Source of the DNA: Trueperella bernardiae
GTDB taxonomy: Bacteria > Actinomycetota > Actinomycetes > Actinomycetales > Actinomycetaceae
Direction: 5' to 3'
NCBI RefSeq assembly: GCF_001469025.1
Contig: NZ_LNIZ01000002.1
Location: 248,001 to 312,000, forward strand
Length of the DNA stretch: 64,000 bases
Part shown: positions 53,982-63,450 of the stretch, piece after piece
Layout: each line of letters opens with the position of its first letter
How positions within the stretch are numbered: the stretch's first letter is position 1
Position numbers and translations under genes: made by a program
The notes under the pieces: model-generated
The model's input: only the letters and a program-made list of their open reading frames with translations
Databases searched by the model: none
Told to the model about the DNA's origin: nothing

Positions 53982-54413
53982 TGATGTCACAGCTCAATGC
54001 CTTTATTCGTGATGGGAACCAGGCGCTGCGGTCGCTCGCCGATTTGCTTGCGCGGGCTCAGCAGATCGTTTGCGCGGGCTCAGCAGATCGTTGAGGAGAG
54101 TTTCGAAGACCACGCAGGAATGCCTGGTGAACGCCCAGAGCTTGCCCTGCAGATCAAGGAACCCTTCGAAACCATCCCAGCTGTGCACAGCCAGCCAGAA
54201 CTACTCGCGGACGAGCCGGAGGTTGAACCTGAACCGGTAGTGGCGCTCGAAGAAGTACGTGCTTTTCTTTCCGAGCTCTCAGCGCAAGGCCACACCGCAA
54301 AGGTTCGTGAGCTGATCGTCGAGGCTGGTGCGGACAAGCTCTCAGCGGTGGATCCGTCGAAGTTCGGCTGGCTGCTCGAACAGGCGAAGGAGATTGCTAA
54401 TGACACCGTCTGA
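53978..54413 (+). pseudogene. Phage-module gene frameshifted by a 22-bp tandem duplication
   Basis: The reading frame starts at 53978 (ATGATGATG, overlapping the previous stop) and encodes MMMSQLNAFIRDGNQALRSL, but stops at 54094. The cause is visible: the 22 bases at 54048-54069 are repeated exactly at 54070-54091. Removing one copy restores a frame running on as AQQIVEESFEDHAGMP to 54413, about 138 residues. The restored protein is helical and acidic, of unknown function, with a C-terminal GWLLEQAKEI segment. The duplication is either a recent mutation or an assembly artefact. Confidence 0.75.
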
Positions 54414-55536
54414 CCACGCCCTCCTCTCGGCATCTGGGGCACACAGGTGGCTCAACTGCACACCTTCAGCTCGGCTCGAATCGGATGAGCCGGAGTCAAC
54501 GTCTGCTGCTGCTGAGCAAGGAACCGCCGCTCATGCCTTGGCGGAGCACAAACTCCGCAGGGCTCTCAAGCAGCGCTCGAAGCGTCCGGTCTCGGCCTGG
54601 ATTGATGACGAGATGGAAACCTTGACCGACGACTATGTGTCGTTTGTGCAAGAACACATCTCCATCGCCCAGGAGACCTGTGGCGATCCGCAGGTGCTGA
54701 TCGAACAGCGCCTGGACTTCTCCCACATTGTTCCTGGCAGTTTTGGCACCGGGGATTGCGTGATCATCGCCGAACCCACCTTGCAGATCATTGATCTCAA
54801 ATACGGGCAAGGCGTGTTGGTTGAAGCCGTGAACAACCCGCAGTTGATGCTGTATGCGCTCGGTGCGCTCCACGCTTTCGGGAGCCTGTACGACATCGAG
54901 ACGGTATCAGTGACGATCTATCAGCCGCGCCGGGCGAACGTCGACACCTGGGAAATCTCTGTTGCCGAGCTCGAACAGTGGGCTGAAACCGAGGTGAAAC
55001 CGAAAGCTGAGCTGGCCTCGGCTGGTGAGGGTGAGTTTTGTCCGGGCTCGTGGTGTCAGTTCTGTCGTATCGCGCCAACGTGTCGAGCACGAGCCGAAGC
55101 CAACCTTCAACTTGCCAAGCTCGAGTTCGTCCCACCGGCCGAGCTGAGTGATGCGGAGATTGCTGACGTGCTCACGAGGATTCCGCAGCTCAAAACGTGG
55201 GCATCCGACGTGGAAGCCTACGCGCTTTCCAAGGCTGTCAATCAGGGTGTGGTCTTTGAGGGGTTCAAGCTCGTCGCAGGCAGGTCGGTACGCAAATACA
55301 CCTCCGAGAAAGACGTCGCTGCGGCGGCTGAGGCGGCTGGTTATAGGGACATCTGGGATCGCAAGCTCATCACCCTCACAGCCATGGAAAAGCTGATGGG
55401 TAAACCCGCCTTCAACGAGATCCTCGGTGATCTCGTGACCAAACCTGCAGGCAAACCCACATTGGTCCCTGCATCCGATAAACGGCCAGCGCTTGATCTG
55501 GTGAGTGCGGCCACCGATTTTCAACCCAACAAGTAA
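54400..55536 (+). CDS. DUF2800 protein (Cas4/RecB-like nuclease fold)
   Basis: A 378-residue phage protein of the DUF2800 family. It opens MTPSDHALLSASGAHRWLNC, the usual start. A PD-(D/E)xK-like core is visible: FGTGDCVIIAEPTLQIIDLKYG, with the D and DxK positions, and a Cys cluster near the end of that domain (CPGSWCQFCRIAPTCRAR). This resembles the iron-sulfur RecB/Cas4 nuclease family. It probably acts in phage replication or recombination with the neighbouring DUF2815 protein. The ATG at 54400 overlaps the previous gene's end. Confidence 0.82.
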   Translation: MTPSDHALLSASGAHRWLNCTPSARLESDEPESTSAAAEQGTAAHALAEHKLRRALKQRSKRPVSAWIDDEMETLTDDYVSFVQEHISIAQETCGDPQVLIEQRLDFSHIVPGSFGTGDCVIIAEPTLQIIDLKYGQGVLVEAVNNPQLMLYALGALHAFGSLYDIETVSVTIYQPRRANVDTWEISVAELEQWAETEVKPKAELASAGEGEFCPGSWCQFCRIAPTCRARAEANLQLAKLEFVPPAELSDAEIADVLTRIPQLKTWASDVEAYALSKAVNQGVVFEGFKLVAGRSVRKYTSEKDVAAAAEAAGYRDIWDRKLITLTAMEKLMGKPAFNEILGDLVTKPAGKPTLVPASDKRPALDLVSAATDFQPNK

Positions 55537-55558
55537 CAAGTAGAAAGCAGAAAAGATC

Positions 55559-56113
55559 ATGACAACTACAACTAATCCGACCCGTATCGTCACCGGCGAA
55601 GTTCGCCTCAGCTATGCGCATGTGTGGGAGCCGAACTCCATCCAGGGAGGCAAACCCAAGTACTCCGTCTCCCTGATCATCCCCAAGTCCGACACCGCCA
55701 CCATTGCCGCGATCGAGAAGGCCATCGACGCCGCGATCGACGCCGGGACGGCCAAGTTTGGTGGTAAGCGACCCAACAAGGCCGCCCTCAAGCTCCCGTT
55801 GCGTGACGGAGATATTGAGCGCGACGACGAAGCCTACAAGGGCGCCTACTTCCTCAACGCCAACTCGCTGACCGCTCCGCAGATCGTCGATCAGAGCGTC
55901 GCCCCGATCCTGGATCGCGCCGAGGTGTACTCGGGCTGCTACGCGCGCGTATCCCTGTCCTTCTATGCGTTTAACACGAACGGCAACCGCGGTATCGCCT
56001 GCGGGCTCGGGAACATTCAAAAGACCCGTGACGGCGAGAGCCTTGGCGGTGGGCGCGTGAGCGCTGAGACTGACTTCGGTGCCTTCGCCGCTGATGACGA
56101 CTTCCTAAACTAA
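55559..56113 (+). CDS. DUF2815 protein (phage ssDNA-binding-like)
   Basis: A 184-residue protein of the DUF2815 family: TGEVRLSYAHVWEPNSIQGG, then PKYSVSLIIPKSDTATI and YSGCYARVSLSFYAFNTNGN. The family is constantly paired with DUF2800 and phage polymerase genes and is predicted to be a single-strand DNA-binding protein of OB-like fold; that function is inferred, not shown. AGAAAGCAGAAAAG precedes the ATG. Confidence 0.85.
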   Translation: MTTTTNPTRIVTGEVRLSYAHVWEPNSIQGGKPKYSVSLIIPKSDTATIAAIEKAIDAAIDAGTAKFGGKRPNKAALKLPLRDGDIERDDEAYKGAYFLNANSLTAPQIVDQSVAPILDRAEVYSGCYARVSLSFYAFNTNGNRGIACGLGNIQKTRDGESLGGGRVSAETDFGAFAADDDFLN

Positions 56114-56190
56114 TCATCCCCACACGTGGAGGGAATCAGCACATCTTGTTGGTTCCCTCCACTTTTCCTCTGTGTGAAAGGAACCCCGTC

Positions 56191-58158
56191 ATGCGAACAC
56201 TCTTCTGCGATATTGAATCTTTCAGCCCCGTCCAACTCGCCAAGACGGGTGTTTACCCGTATGCCGAGCACCCAGCCTTCGAGCTGCTTCTCTTCGGATA
56301 TTCGGTCGACGGTGGACCAGTCAAAGTGGTGGATCTCGCAGGCGGACAATCAATGCCCGACGAGGTGCTGGCGGCTTTGGTGGATTCGGGTGTGGTCAAG
56401 TGGGCGCATAACGCCGCTTTCGAACGAGTCTGCCTGTCTGCCTGGCTACGCACTCATCATCCCGAGCTTCTCGACGAGGGGTTTCTTGACCCAAGGCAGT
56501 GGCGGTGCACGATGATCTGGTCCGCCTACCTCGGTCTGCCAATGAGCCTCGACGCGGTTGCCGCCGTCCTCAAACTCGACGTCCAAAAAGATTCTGCGGG
56601 GCGCAAGCTGATCAAGCAGTTCTGCACACCCGCCACACCCTCAGTCCTCAACGGTGGCAAACACAGGAACCCACCATCAGCTGACCCGACCGGGTGGGCA
56701 CATTTCATTGATTACAACCGGCGCGACGTCGAAGTCGAACAAGCCATCCACGAGCGGCTCGCATCATTTCCGATGTCCGATGACGAGTGGGACACCTACG
56801 CCCTCGACCAAGCCATCAACGATGCCGGGATTCTTCTCGACCACACGCTCGTGGACAACGCTGTCGCCGTGGATGAACACCACCGCAACGCGACACTCGC
56901 TCGGGCACAGACATTGACTGGGTTGGAGAATCCGAACTCGCCCATCCAGCTCAAACAATGGCTCCGTGGTCACGGCTGCGAACTCGAATCACTAGCGAAA
57001 GCCGACGTCCATGCCGCCCTCGATACCGCCACTGGCGAGGTGAAAGAAGTCCTCGAACTGCGCGGCGACTTGGCGAAATCGAGCGTGAAGAAATACCAGG
57101 CGATGCAAAACGTCACCGGATCCGATGATCGGGCACGCGGACTCATCCAATTCTATGGAGCGGGTCGTACCGGGCGCTTCGCCGGACGCCTCGTCCAAGT
57201 CCAAAACCTCCCAAGGAACTATCTGCCTGACCTCGACCAAGCACGAACACTCGTCAGAACAGGCAACCTCGACGCACTTGAGCTGCTCTACGAGTCCGTG
57301 CCCGACACCCTCAGCCAACTCATCCGTACCGCGTTTATCCCTTCACCTGGGCACAGGTTTATCGTCGCGGACTTTTCTGCGATTGAGGCGCGTGTCATCG
57401 CATGGCTCGCAGGAGAAACCACCACCCTTCAAGCCTTCCGTGAGGGCAAAGACCTCTACTGCGAAACCGCGAGCCGTATGTTCGGCGTCCCAGTCGAGAA
57501 GCACGGCGTTAATGGTGAGCTTCGACAGAAGGGGAAGATCGCGGTGCTCGCCTGTGGTTATGGCGGCTCCGTCGGAGCGCTCAAAGCTATGGGAGCACTT
57601 ACCATGGGACTCGCCGAGCACGAGCTCAAACCTATCGTCGACGCATGGCGGGCCGCCAACCCACACATCGTCCAGCTCTGGGCAGACGTTGAAGAAGCAG
57701 CCATCGCTGCGATCACCTCGCGCCAGCCGATCCGGCTCCGTAACCTGCGGTTTAGCGTCGAGTCCGGGATCCTCTTCATCAAGCTGCCCTCGGGAAGACG
57801 GCTTTCCTACATCCAGCCACGCTTAGGCGAGAACCGTTGGGGTGGGACATCCATCACCTACACCGGAACCACCACGGCACGGCGCTGGGGACAGCTCGAA
57901 ACCTACGGAGGCAAACTCGTCGAGAACATCGTCCAAGCAATCGCCCGTGACCTACTCGTGGTTGGCATGCACGCAGTCGCCAAGGCAGGGCACAAGATTG
58001 TGATGCATGTTCACGACGAAATCGTCATCGACGAACTCACAAACTCGGGCTTCACCGTTGCTGACGCGTGCAAACTCATGTCCACCCTCCCAGCATGGGC
58101 CAAAGGATTACCGTTGGACGCGGATGGGTATGAGTGCGCCTATTACCGTAAGGATTAG
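56191..58158 (+). CDS. Phage-type family A DNA polymerase
   Basis: A 655-residue replicative polymerase. The N-terminus carries a 3'-5' exonuclease (CDIESFSP with the DxE pair, KWAHNAAFERVCL). The polymerase motifs are A (VADFSAIEARVIAWLAGE), B (RQKGKIAVLACGYGG) and C (HVHDEIVID). There is no 5'-3' nuclease domain, as in phage enzymes. The ATG at 56191 follows GAAAGGAA. It ends in a 4-bp overlap with the convergent Abi gene. Confidence 0.92.
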   Translation: MRTLFCDIESFSPVQLAKTGVYPYAEHPAFELLLFGYSVDGGPVKVVDLAGGQSMPDEVLAALVDSGVVKWAHNAAFERVCLSAWLRTHHPELLDEGFLDPRQWRCTMIWSAYLGLPMSLDAVAAVLKLDVQKDSAGRKLIKQFCTPATPSVLNGGKHRNPPSADPTGWAHFIDYNRRDVEVEQAIHERLASFPMSDDEWDTYALDQAINDAGILLDHTLVDNAVAVDEHHRNATLARAQTLTGLENPNSPIQLKQWLRGHGCELESLAKADVHAALDTATGEVKEVLELRGDLAKSSVKKYQAMQNVTGSDDRARGLIQFYGAGRTGRFAGRLVQVQNLPRNYLPDLDQARTLVRTGNLDALELLYESVPDTLSQLIRTAFIPSPGHRFIVADFSAIEARVIAWLAGETTTLQAFREGKDLYCETASRMFGVPVEKHGVNGELRQKGKIAVLACGYGGSVGALKAMGALTMGLAEHELKPIVDAWRAANPHIVQLWADVEEAAIAAITSRQPIRLRNLRFSVESGILFIKLPSGRRLSYIQPRLGENRWGGTSITYTGTTTARRWGQLETYGGKLVENIVQAIARDLLVVGMHAVAKAGHKIVMHVHDEIVIDELTNSGFTVADACKLMSTLPAWAKGLPLDADGYECAYYRKD

Positions 58159-59099
58159 CTGTTGATTGTCCAGATGGGATCTTGTTTCCAGCTGGGGCTG
58201 GCACCTATGTGCGTTAGATCGACGCCAGGAATTTCGGTGGGGAAACTGTCTAGGACGTCGCTGATGGCCTGTATTTCAGCGGTGAAATTTCCTCGTCGCA
58301 GGAGGAATGCGGTGAGCACCAACGCGGTGTACATACGTCCTGAAGAATGTGTCACGGCCGATAGCGTTTGGTCACTGCGGCGGTGTCTGACCAACGGACG
58401 GATGACGAGTCGCCTGTTCCATAGTCTGGCGTGGTGAGCGCATACGTTACGAACGAAATTCACGGTGCGCATCCATGATTCCAACTCGTCGGCACGTGCC
58501 AAGTACTTGTCAGCAATGCGACGACGCTGTTCGAAGGGAGCCAACGAAAACAGGGTCACGAGTTGTCCGAACTCAAGAATCTCGGTGGCCACCCACACCG
58601 GCAAACGACCGTCGTGGGTCTGGTTGTAATGCGTGACGAAATCTTCTGTAGAGCGCGACTGCGTTTGGGCTAGCTTCTGCGTGAACAGTACTGCGCGGCG
58701 ATGCATTGCGCCTGACGGCCAAATCCGTTCGAGGTCGAGGTGAATGAACGGATCGATCTCACCCAGCACGTGCCCCACGTCAACTCGCAGGCACACCTCC
58801 AGCTTGCATAGCGCCCGCCACACAGCAAGACGCAGTTGTTCGTCAAACTCGTACAGCTCAATCGCGTGATGCATACGTGTGCCGGGAACGAAACGATCTA
58901 AACGCCGCCGAGGTGAGCCTTCGGGAGCTGGCTGGCGCAGCGGGTAGGAGTATCCCGAAAGCCGGTAATAGCCGACAGTAGATAACTCGCGGCGGTAATC
59001 ACCGGCATCCAATAGGCCACGACGAGTGAGGATATTGATTTGCTCATCGATACTGGCCCACGGTTTATCGACCACCAGCCCACCTGCTTCCAAAAACAT
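58155..59099 (-). CDS. Abi_2 (AbiD/AbiF-type) abortive infection protein
   Basis: A 314-residue protein of the Abi_2 family. The N-terminal YYRLSGYSYPLR motif and the helical core (MHHAIELYEFDEQLRLAVW) are clear. A C-terminal HEPN-type RNase motif follows: RNVCAHHARLWNR, an Rx4-6H pattern. Such proteins abort phage infection, probably by cleaving RNA. It lies opposite to the replication genes inside the phage-like module, a typical moron or superinfection-exclusion arrangement. No antitoxin-like partner is visible. Confidence 0.85.
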   Translation of the reverse strand: MFLEAGGLVVDKPWASIDEQINILTRRGLLDAGDYRRELSTVGYYRLSGYSYPLRQPAPEGSPRRRLDRFVPGTRMHHAIELYEFDEQLRLAVWRALCKLEVCLRVDVGHVLGEIDPFIHLDLERIWPSGAMHRRAVLFTQKLAQTQSRSTEDFVTHYNQTHDGRLPVWVATEILEFGQLVTLFSLAPFEQRRRIADKYLARADELESWMRTVNFVRNVCAHHARLWNRRLVIRPLVRHRRSDQTLSAVTHSSGRMYTALVLTAFLLRRGNFTAEIQAISDVLDSFPTEIPGVDLTHIGASPSWKQDPIWTINS

Positions 59100-59476
59100 G
59101 AAGACCGGCTCTGACCTGTCTCGGAAACCGATACAAGCGAGCCGGTACTAGTGGCAATCACTATACCGCGAAAACAACGACAGAATCAAGAACACGGCAA
59201 AGTATCACCATCAGAGAAGAAAGCTTATCCAAGACCACTAAGAAACGAGAACCGACCCTGCGCTCCCACCGAGGCGGGCAGCGGAACCGGTCATGTTGTC
59301 TAAAAGACCACCGTGTCGGCACCGCTGTAGCAAGAGAATGATGGTTCTTCCACACAGAGCACTCGAGAAATTTGTCTATGCCCCGGCGAGAATACCTGCA
59401 GATGGCTCTAACAGATAGCGCTCCACCGGGGCTTCAACACCAATCGTGCCAGAACGAGAAGCGATTGAGTACCCGT

Positions 59477-59512
59477 GATTTAACACTTTCGGGTTCGTCG
59501 GCAGTGGGGTGA
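59477..59512 (+). repeat. 36-bp dispersed direct repeat, copy 2
   Basis: Matches 53656-53691 at 32 of 36 bases. Read in the corresponding frame it still gives FNTFGFVGSGV, then RPLTPCVDRHDFF, so it may be the 3' end of a lost copy of the sigma-like gene. The rest of 59100-59579 holds the abi promoter side and no other gene I can support. Confidence 0.65.
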
Positions 59513-59579
59513 GGCCCTTAACTCCTTGTGTCGACCGGCACGACTTTTTCTCGACGGGGTCTCGGGAAGGAACCCCGCC

Positions 59580-60344
59580 ATGGGAAACCAGATTCAAACA
59601 TTTACCAACGACGTGTTCGGCACCATTCGCACCATCACCACTGATGGTCAGATCCTTTTCTGCGGCAAGGACGTCGCCACCGCGCTCGGCTACCAGGATC
59701 CGACGAACGCGGTGAAGCTGCACTGCAAGGGGGTGGCAAATTACCACCCCCTTGAGACCGCTGGCGGACTCCAGCAGGTCCGCTTCATTACCGAAGGCGA
59801 CCTCTACCGCCTCATCATCTCTTCAAAGCTCCCGGCAGCACAGAAGTTCGAAGCCTGGGTGTTCGATGAGGTGTTGCCGACGATTCGCCGCCACGGCATG
59901 TACGCATACGACGAACTCCTCGCTGACGATGAGTTCCTCGAGCATGCCATCGCCACGCTGCGTGCGGAACGGGCCAAGCGCCTGGCAGCAGAGCAAGCCT
60001 TGCTTGAAGCGGCACCGAAAGTCTCGTACTACGACCTCGTGCTGCAGTCCGATTCGTTGTTGACGACGACGGCGATTGCGAAGGACTACGGACTTTCCGC
60101 GAAGAAGCTCAACCGCATTCTGCGTGATGCTCACGTGCAGTTCCATCAGTCTGGCCGGTGGTTCCTCTACGCCAAGTACGCCGAGCAGGGATACACCCAG
60201 TCAAAGACCCACGAATACGGCGAAGGCCAGACCCGCACCCACATGTACTGGACGCAAAAGGGACGCTTGTTCATCTACGACCTGCTCAAGAACCAGCTCG
60301 GCATCCTCCCGGTCATTGAGCGTGAGGGTCAGGTGCAAGCATGA
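59580..60344 (+). CDS. Phage antirepressor (BRO-N plus KilAC/ANT)
   Basis: A 254-residue protein. The BRO-N domain (residues 1-105) has FGTIRTITTDGQILFCGKDV, ALGYQDPTNAVKLHCKG and PTIRRHGMYA. The C-terminal ANT/KilAC domain starts about residue 145 (SYYDLVLQSDSLLTTTAIAKDYGLSAKKL) and ends LLKNQLGILPVIE. Such proteins relieve phage repressors or modulate the lytic switch. The ATG at 59580 follows GGAAGGAA. The stop overlaps the next start. Confidence 0.9.
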   Translation: MGNQIQTFTNDVFGTIRTITTDGQILFCGKDVATALGYQDPTNAVKLHCKGVANYHPLETAGGLQQVRFITEGDLYRLIISSKLPAAQKFEAWVFDEVLPTIRRHGMYAYDELLADDEFLEHAIATLRAERAKRLAAEQALLEAAPKVSYYDLVLQSDSLLTTTAIAKDYGLSAKKLNRILRDAHVQFHQSGRWFLYAKYAEQGYTQSKTHEYGEGQTRTHMYWTQKGRLFIYDLLKNQLGILPVIEREGQVQA

Positions 60345-60778
60345 GCGCCACGACACTCGATATTGGGTTTTCGAAGAAGAACACCGAAGGCTATCTGGAT
60401 CTGACGAGCTACCACGCGCTCAAAAAGCTGCAGCGCGAGCAGTTCGGATATCGTCCGCTCGTCTATATCTGCTCGCCCTACTCGGGCGACACGGAAGCGA
60501 ACGTTGAGCTCGCCCGCCAATTCTGTGGATTTGCAGTGGGCGCGGGCAAGATCCCCTTCGCCCCACACCTGCTGTTCCCGCAGTTTATGGATGACGCCGA
60601 TTTTGATCAGCGGGAGCTGGCGATGTTTTTCAACCGTGTGCTGCTCGCCAAATGCGAAGCCCTCTGGGCATATGTCGGACACGTCAGCCCTGGCATGCGC
60701 CTAGAGATCGGCTGGGCACGCGACCTCGAGTTGCCGATTAAGTTTTTCGATTCTGATTTCAAGGAGGTCACCCCATGA
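60341..60778 (+). CDS. DUF7768/DUF4406-like protein
   Basis: A 145-residue protein with a Rossmann-like core (LVYICSPYSGDTEANVELAR, PFAPHLLFPQFMDD, and AKCEALWAYVGHVSPGMRLEI by its flanks at residues 102-122). This matches the nucleoside 2-deoxyribosyltransferase-like DUF7768/DUF4406 phage family. A role in nucleotide metabolism is inferred. Start and stop overlap both neighbours by 4 bases (ATGA), so translation is coupled across three genes. Confidence 0.78.
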   Translation: MSATTLDIGFSKKNTEGYLDLTSYHALKKLQREQFGYRPLVYICSPYSGDTEANVELARQFCGFAVGAGKIPFAPHLLFPQFMDDADFDQRELAMFFNRVLLAKCEALWAYVGHVSPGMRLEIGWARDLELPIKFFDSDFKEVTP

Positions 60779-63036
60779 CCACGCCCTTCACTCTGTTTGC
60801 TGCCACGGTTACCGGCGTGCAGAACAATAACCACTACCCAAACAGGCACCGGGTTACTGACGCGGCCTTGCTATCGGCAGCCGCTGCCTTTGATCATGTG
60901 GCCGCAACCTATGCGAATGATCGCCGCTCAACTGCAGCCTTCATAGCCTCGGACTGCGTGGTGATGGATATCGACAACGATCACACCGAAACTCCGGCCG
61001 AGTGGGTCACGCCTGAGAAGCTTGGCGAGGTGATGGCGGGTGTGGAGTTCATGGCCGCCACGTCTCGTAATCACATGAAGGCGAAGGGTGTGTTGTCTGC
61101 GCGGCCGCGTTTCCACGTTTATTTCCCAATCCGAGAAGTACAAGGCGCAGACGAATACGCAGGATTGAAACACCGCCTCGCGTCGCGGTTTGCTTTCTTC
61201 GATCGCAACGCTCTTGACGCAGGACGCTTCATCTACGGCACCTCTAACCCACAAGTTACGGTGCATGAGGGCGATCAGCTCCTCAATGCATGGTTGGACG
61301 ACGCTGACGAGATCGACGTGTTCGCCGCATTTGATGCCTCCACACTCGTGATTGGTGAAGGCTCGCGCAACGCTACGTTGTCGCGCTTCGCAGGCAGGGT
61401 CCTCATCCGCTACGGCGATACCGACCAAGCACGAGACCTCTTCGATCGCAAAGCCAACCTTTGCGAACCACCGCTCAGCGAGGGCGAATTACAGGCGATT
61501 TGGAATAGCGCGTGCAGGTTTGCTTCGAAGGTCGCTGCTGATCCAGGCTATCTGCCGCCAGAGGCTTATGAGGCGTTGGCGGGTTTGCGTCCGGATGATT
61601 TTTCCGATGTCGGTCAGGCAGACACATTAGCTGGCGAGTATGCGAACAAGATCCGCTACTCGCTCGCCACCAAGTGGCTCGTCTACGACCATGGCGTGTG
61701 GGACGAGAACGACTTATCCGCACAAGGCGTCGTTCAAGAACTGACCTCCCGCCAGCTCGAGGAAGCCGACCGCTTGATCGCGTCCACGTGGGAGACCATG
61801 ACAGCAACCGGCGCAGATATCGTCATGGCCTCCGCCTCGTCGAAAGCACGCGGCATCGCCAAGCTCACGCCTGTGCAAGCGACCGCGTTCCGGGCGTGGG
61901 ATGAGGCAAAGAACTACCACAAGTTCGTTCTATCTCGGCGTTTGTCACGCAACATCACGGCCACGTTGAAAGAAGCCGGGCCGATCTTGCAGGTGCGTAT
62001 CCGTGACCTTGACGTCGACCCCTACCTGCTCAACACCCCGGCAGGTACCTGGGATCTGCGCGACGGTAGTAGTCACAGGCACAACCCAGCCGATCTGCTG
62101 ACCAAGCAGACCGCTGTCAGCCCCGGCGATGAGGGCGCACAGATTTGGGCCGACGCGCTCGACGTGTTCTTCCAAGGAGATCCTGAGTTGATTGGTTATG
62201 TGCAGCGCATTGTGGGGTTGGCGGCTATCGGTCAGGTTTTCGTCGAAGCCCTCGTCATCGCCTACGGGGACGGACGAAACGGCAAATCCACGTTTTGGAA
62301 CACGATCGCCCGCGTGTTGGGGACGTATTCGGGCACGATCTCAGCTGACGCGCTCACGGTCGGGGTACGCCGCAACGTCAAACCCGAACTCGCAGAAGCC
62401 AGAGGCAAACGTCTCTTGATCGCGGCTGAAACCGAAGAAGGCATGCGCCTATCAACCTCGAACGTCAAACAGCTGGCCTCAACCGATCAGATCTCGGCAG
62501 AGAAAAAGTTCAAGGACCCCTTCGCCTTCACCCCCTCCCACACGCTCGTGCTCTACACGAACCATCTACCGCGTGTGGGAGCCATGGACGCAGGCATCTG
62601 GCGCAGGCTCATCGTCATCCCGTTCAACGCCACCATCGAAGGCGATACGGACGTGAAGAACTACGCCGACCACCTCTATGAACACGCTGGCGGGGCGATC
62701 CTTTCCTGGATCATGGAGGGAGCGCACCTCATTCACAGTGAGGGCTACAAGCTCACTCCGCCGCCTCAGGTCGTTCAAGCCTCACAGGCCTATAAGGAAG
62801 ACAACGACTGGTTCTCCCAGTTCCTTGAAGACTCATGCGACGTCGAGAACGGCTTATCAGAGCGTGCCGGTGACCTCTACCAGACGTATCGAGCGTGGGC
62901 ACAAAACACCTCAGGATGGGCGCGCCCGATGGTCGACTTCAACGCTGCTGTCGAACAAGCCGGATTCGTGCGGAAAAAGACCAAACACGGCATGTACGTC
63001 TACGGGCTCGCGATCGCATCCGAGTTCGGCAGCTAA
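60775..63036 (+). CDS. Phage primase-helicase (D5/P4-like)
   Basis: A 753-residue replication protein. The N-terminal primase-polymerase-like part has VVMDIDNDHTETPAEW and SARPRFHVYFPI. A PriCT-like linker follows near residue 205 (GEGSRNATLSRFAGRVLIRY). The superfamily 3 helicase has Walker A (YGDGRNGKSTFWN, near residue 500), Walker B (LLIAAETEEGMRL) and sensor LYTNHLP. It would prime and unwind the element's origin together with the upstream polymerase. It overlaps the previous stop by 4 bases. Confidence 0.9.
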   Translation: MTTPFTLFAATVTGVQNNNHYPNRHRVTDAALLSAAAAFDHVAATYANDRRSTAAFIASDCVVMDIDNDHTETPAEWVTPEKLGEVMAGVEFMAATSRNHMKAKGVLSARPRFHVYFPIREVQGADEYAGLKHRLASRFAFFDRNALDAGRFIYGTSNPQVTVHEGDQLLNAWLDDADEIDVFAAFDASTLVIGEGSRNATLSRFAGRVLIRYGDTDQARDLFDRKANLCEPPLSEGELQAIWNSACRFASKVAADPGYLPPEAYEALAGLRPDDFSDVGQADTLAGEYANKIRYSLATKWLVYDHGVWDENDLSAQGVVQELTSRQLEEADRLIASTWETMTATGADIVMASASSKARGIAKLTPVQATAFRAWDEAKNYHKFVLSRRLSRNITATLKEAGPILQVRIRDLDVDPYLLNTPAGTWDLRDGSSHRHNPADLLTKQTAVSPGDEGAQIWADALDVFFQGDPELIGYVQRIVGLAAIGQVFVEALVIAYGDGRNGKSTFWNTIARVLGTYSGTISADALTVGVRRNVKPELAEARGKRLLIAAETEEGMRLSTSNVKQLASTDQISAEKKFKDPFAFTPSHTLVLYTNHLPRVGAMDAGIWRRLIVIPFNATIEGDTDVKNYADHLYEHAGGAILSWIMEGAHLIHSEGYKLTPPPQVVQASQAYKEDNDWFSQFLEDSCDVENGLSERAGDLYQTYRAWAQNTSGWARPMVDFNAAVEQAGFVRKKTKHGMYVYGLAIASEFGS

Positions 63037-63171
63037 CCCCATGATGACGAGCTGTGACGAGCCATTCCCTACCTTACGCATGTGAAATTACTTTGTGTTT
63101 TTCTCTATATAAAAGGTTAGGAACGACTCGTCACATGCCGTCACCCCTACAAGCGAACTCAAGGAGTGACC

Positions 63172-63450
63172 ATGAACGAACGAACCATAGAACACCAACT
63201 GAAGAAAGCCGTCGAAGCCTCTGGCGGCTTGTGCTGGAAGCTCGTCTGCCCTGGAACCAGCGGCGTACCTGACCGGATATGCCTGATGGACAGCCGGGCT
63301 GTTTTCGTCGAGCTCAAAGCAGCAGGCAAACAACCCAGGCCAATCCAGCAGCGTCGGATGAACCAACTGCGCGAGCAAGGCTTCACCGCATTGGTTGTCG
63401 ATTCGGTGGACGGCATACAGGAGGTGCTTGATGCACTATCAGCCGCATAA
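63172..63450 (+). CDS. VRR-NUC domain nuclease
   Basis: A 92-residue single-domain nuclease of the PD-(D/E)xK superfamily: GGLCWKLVCPGTSGVPDRIC with the PD, then AVFVELKAAGKQP with the ExK. Phages carry these small VRR-NUC proteins next to SNF2-type helicases, as here (20-bp overlap). It probably resolves or trims replication or recombination intermediates. AAGGAG precedes the ATG. The 135-bp gap upstream contains an 8-bp inverted repeat (GTGACGAG/CTCGTCAC, 63054-63134). Confidence 0.92.
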   Translation: MNERTIEHQLKKAVEASGGLCWKLVCPGTSGVPDRICLMDSRAVFVELKAAGKQPRPIQQRRMNQLREQGFTALVVDSVDGIQEVLDALSAA

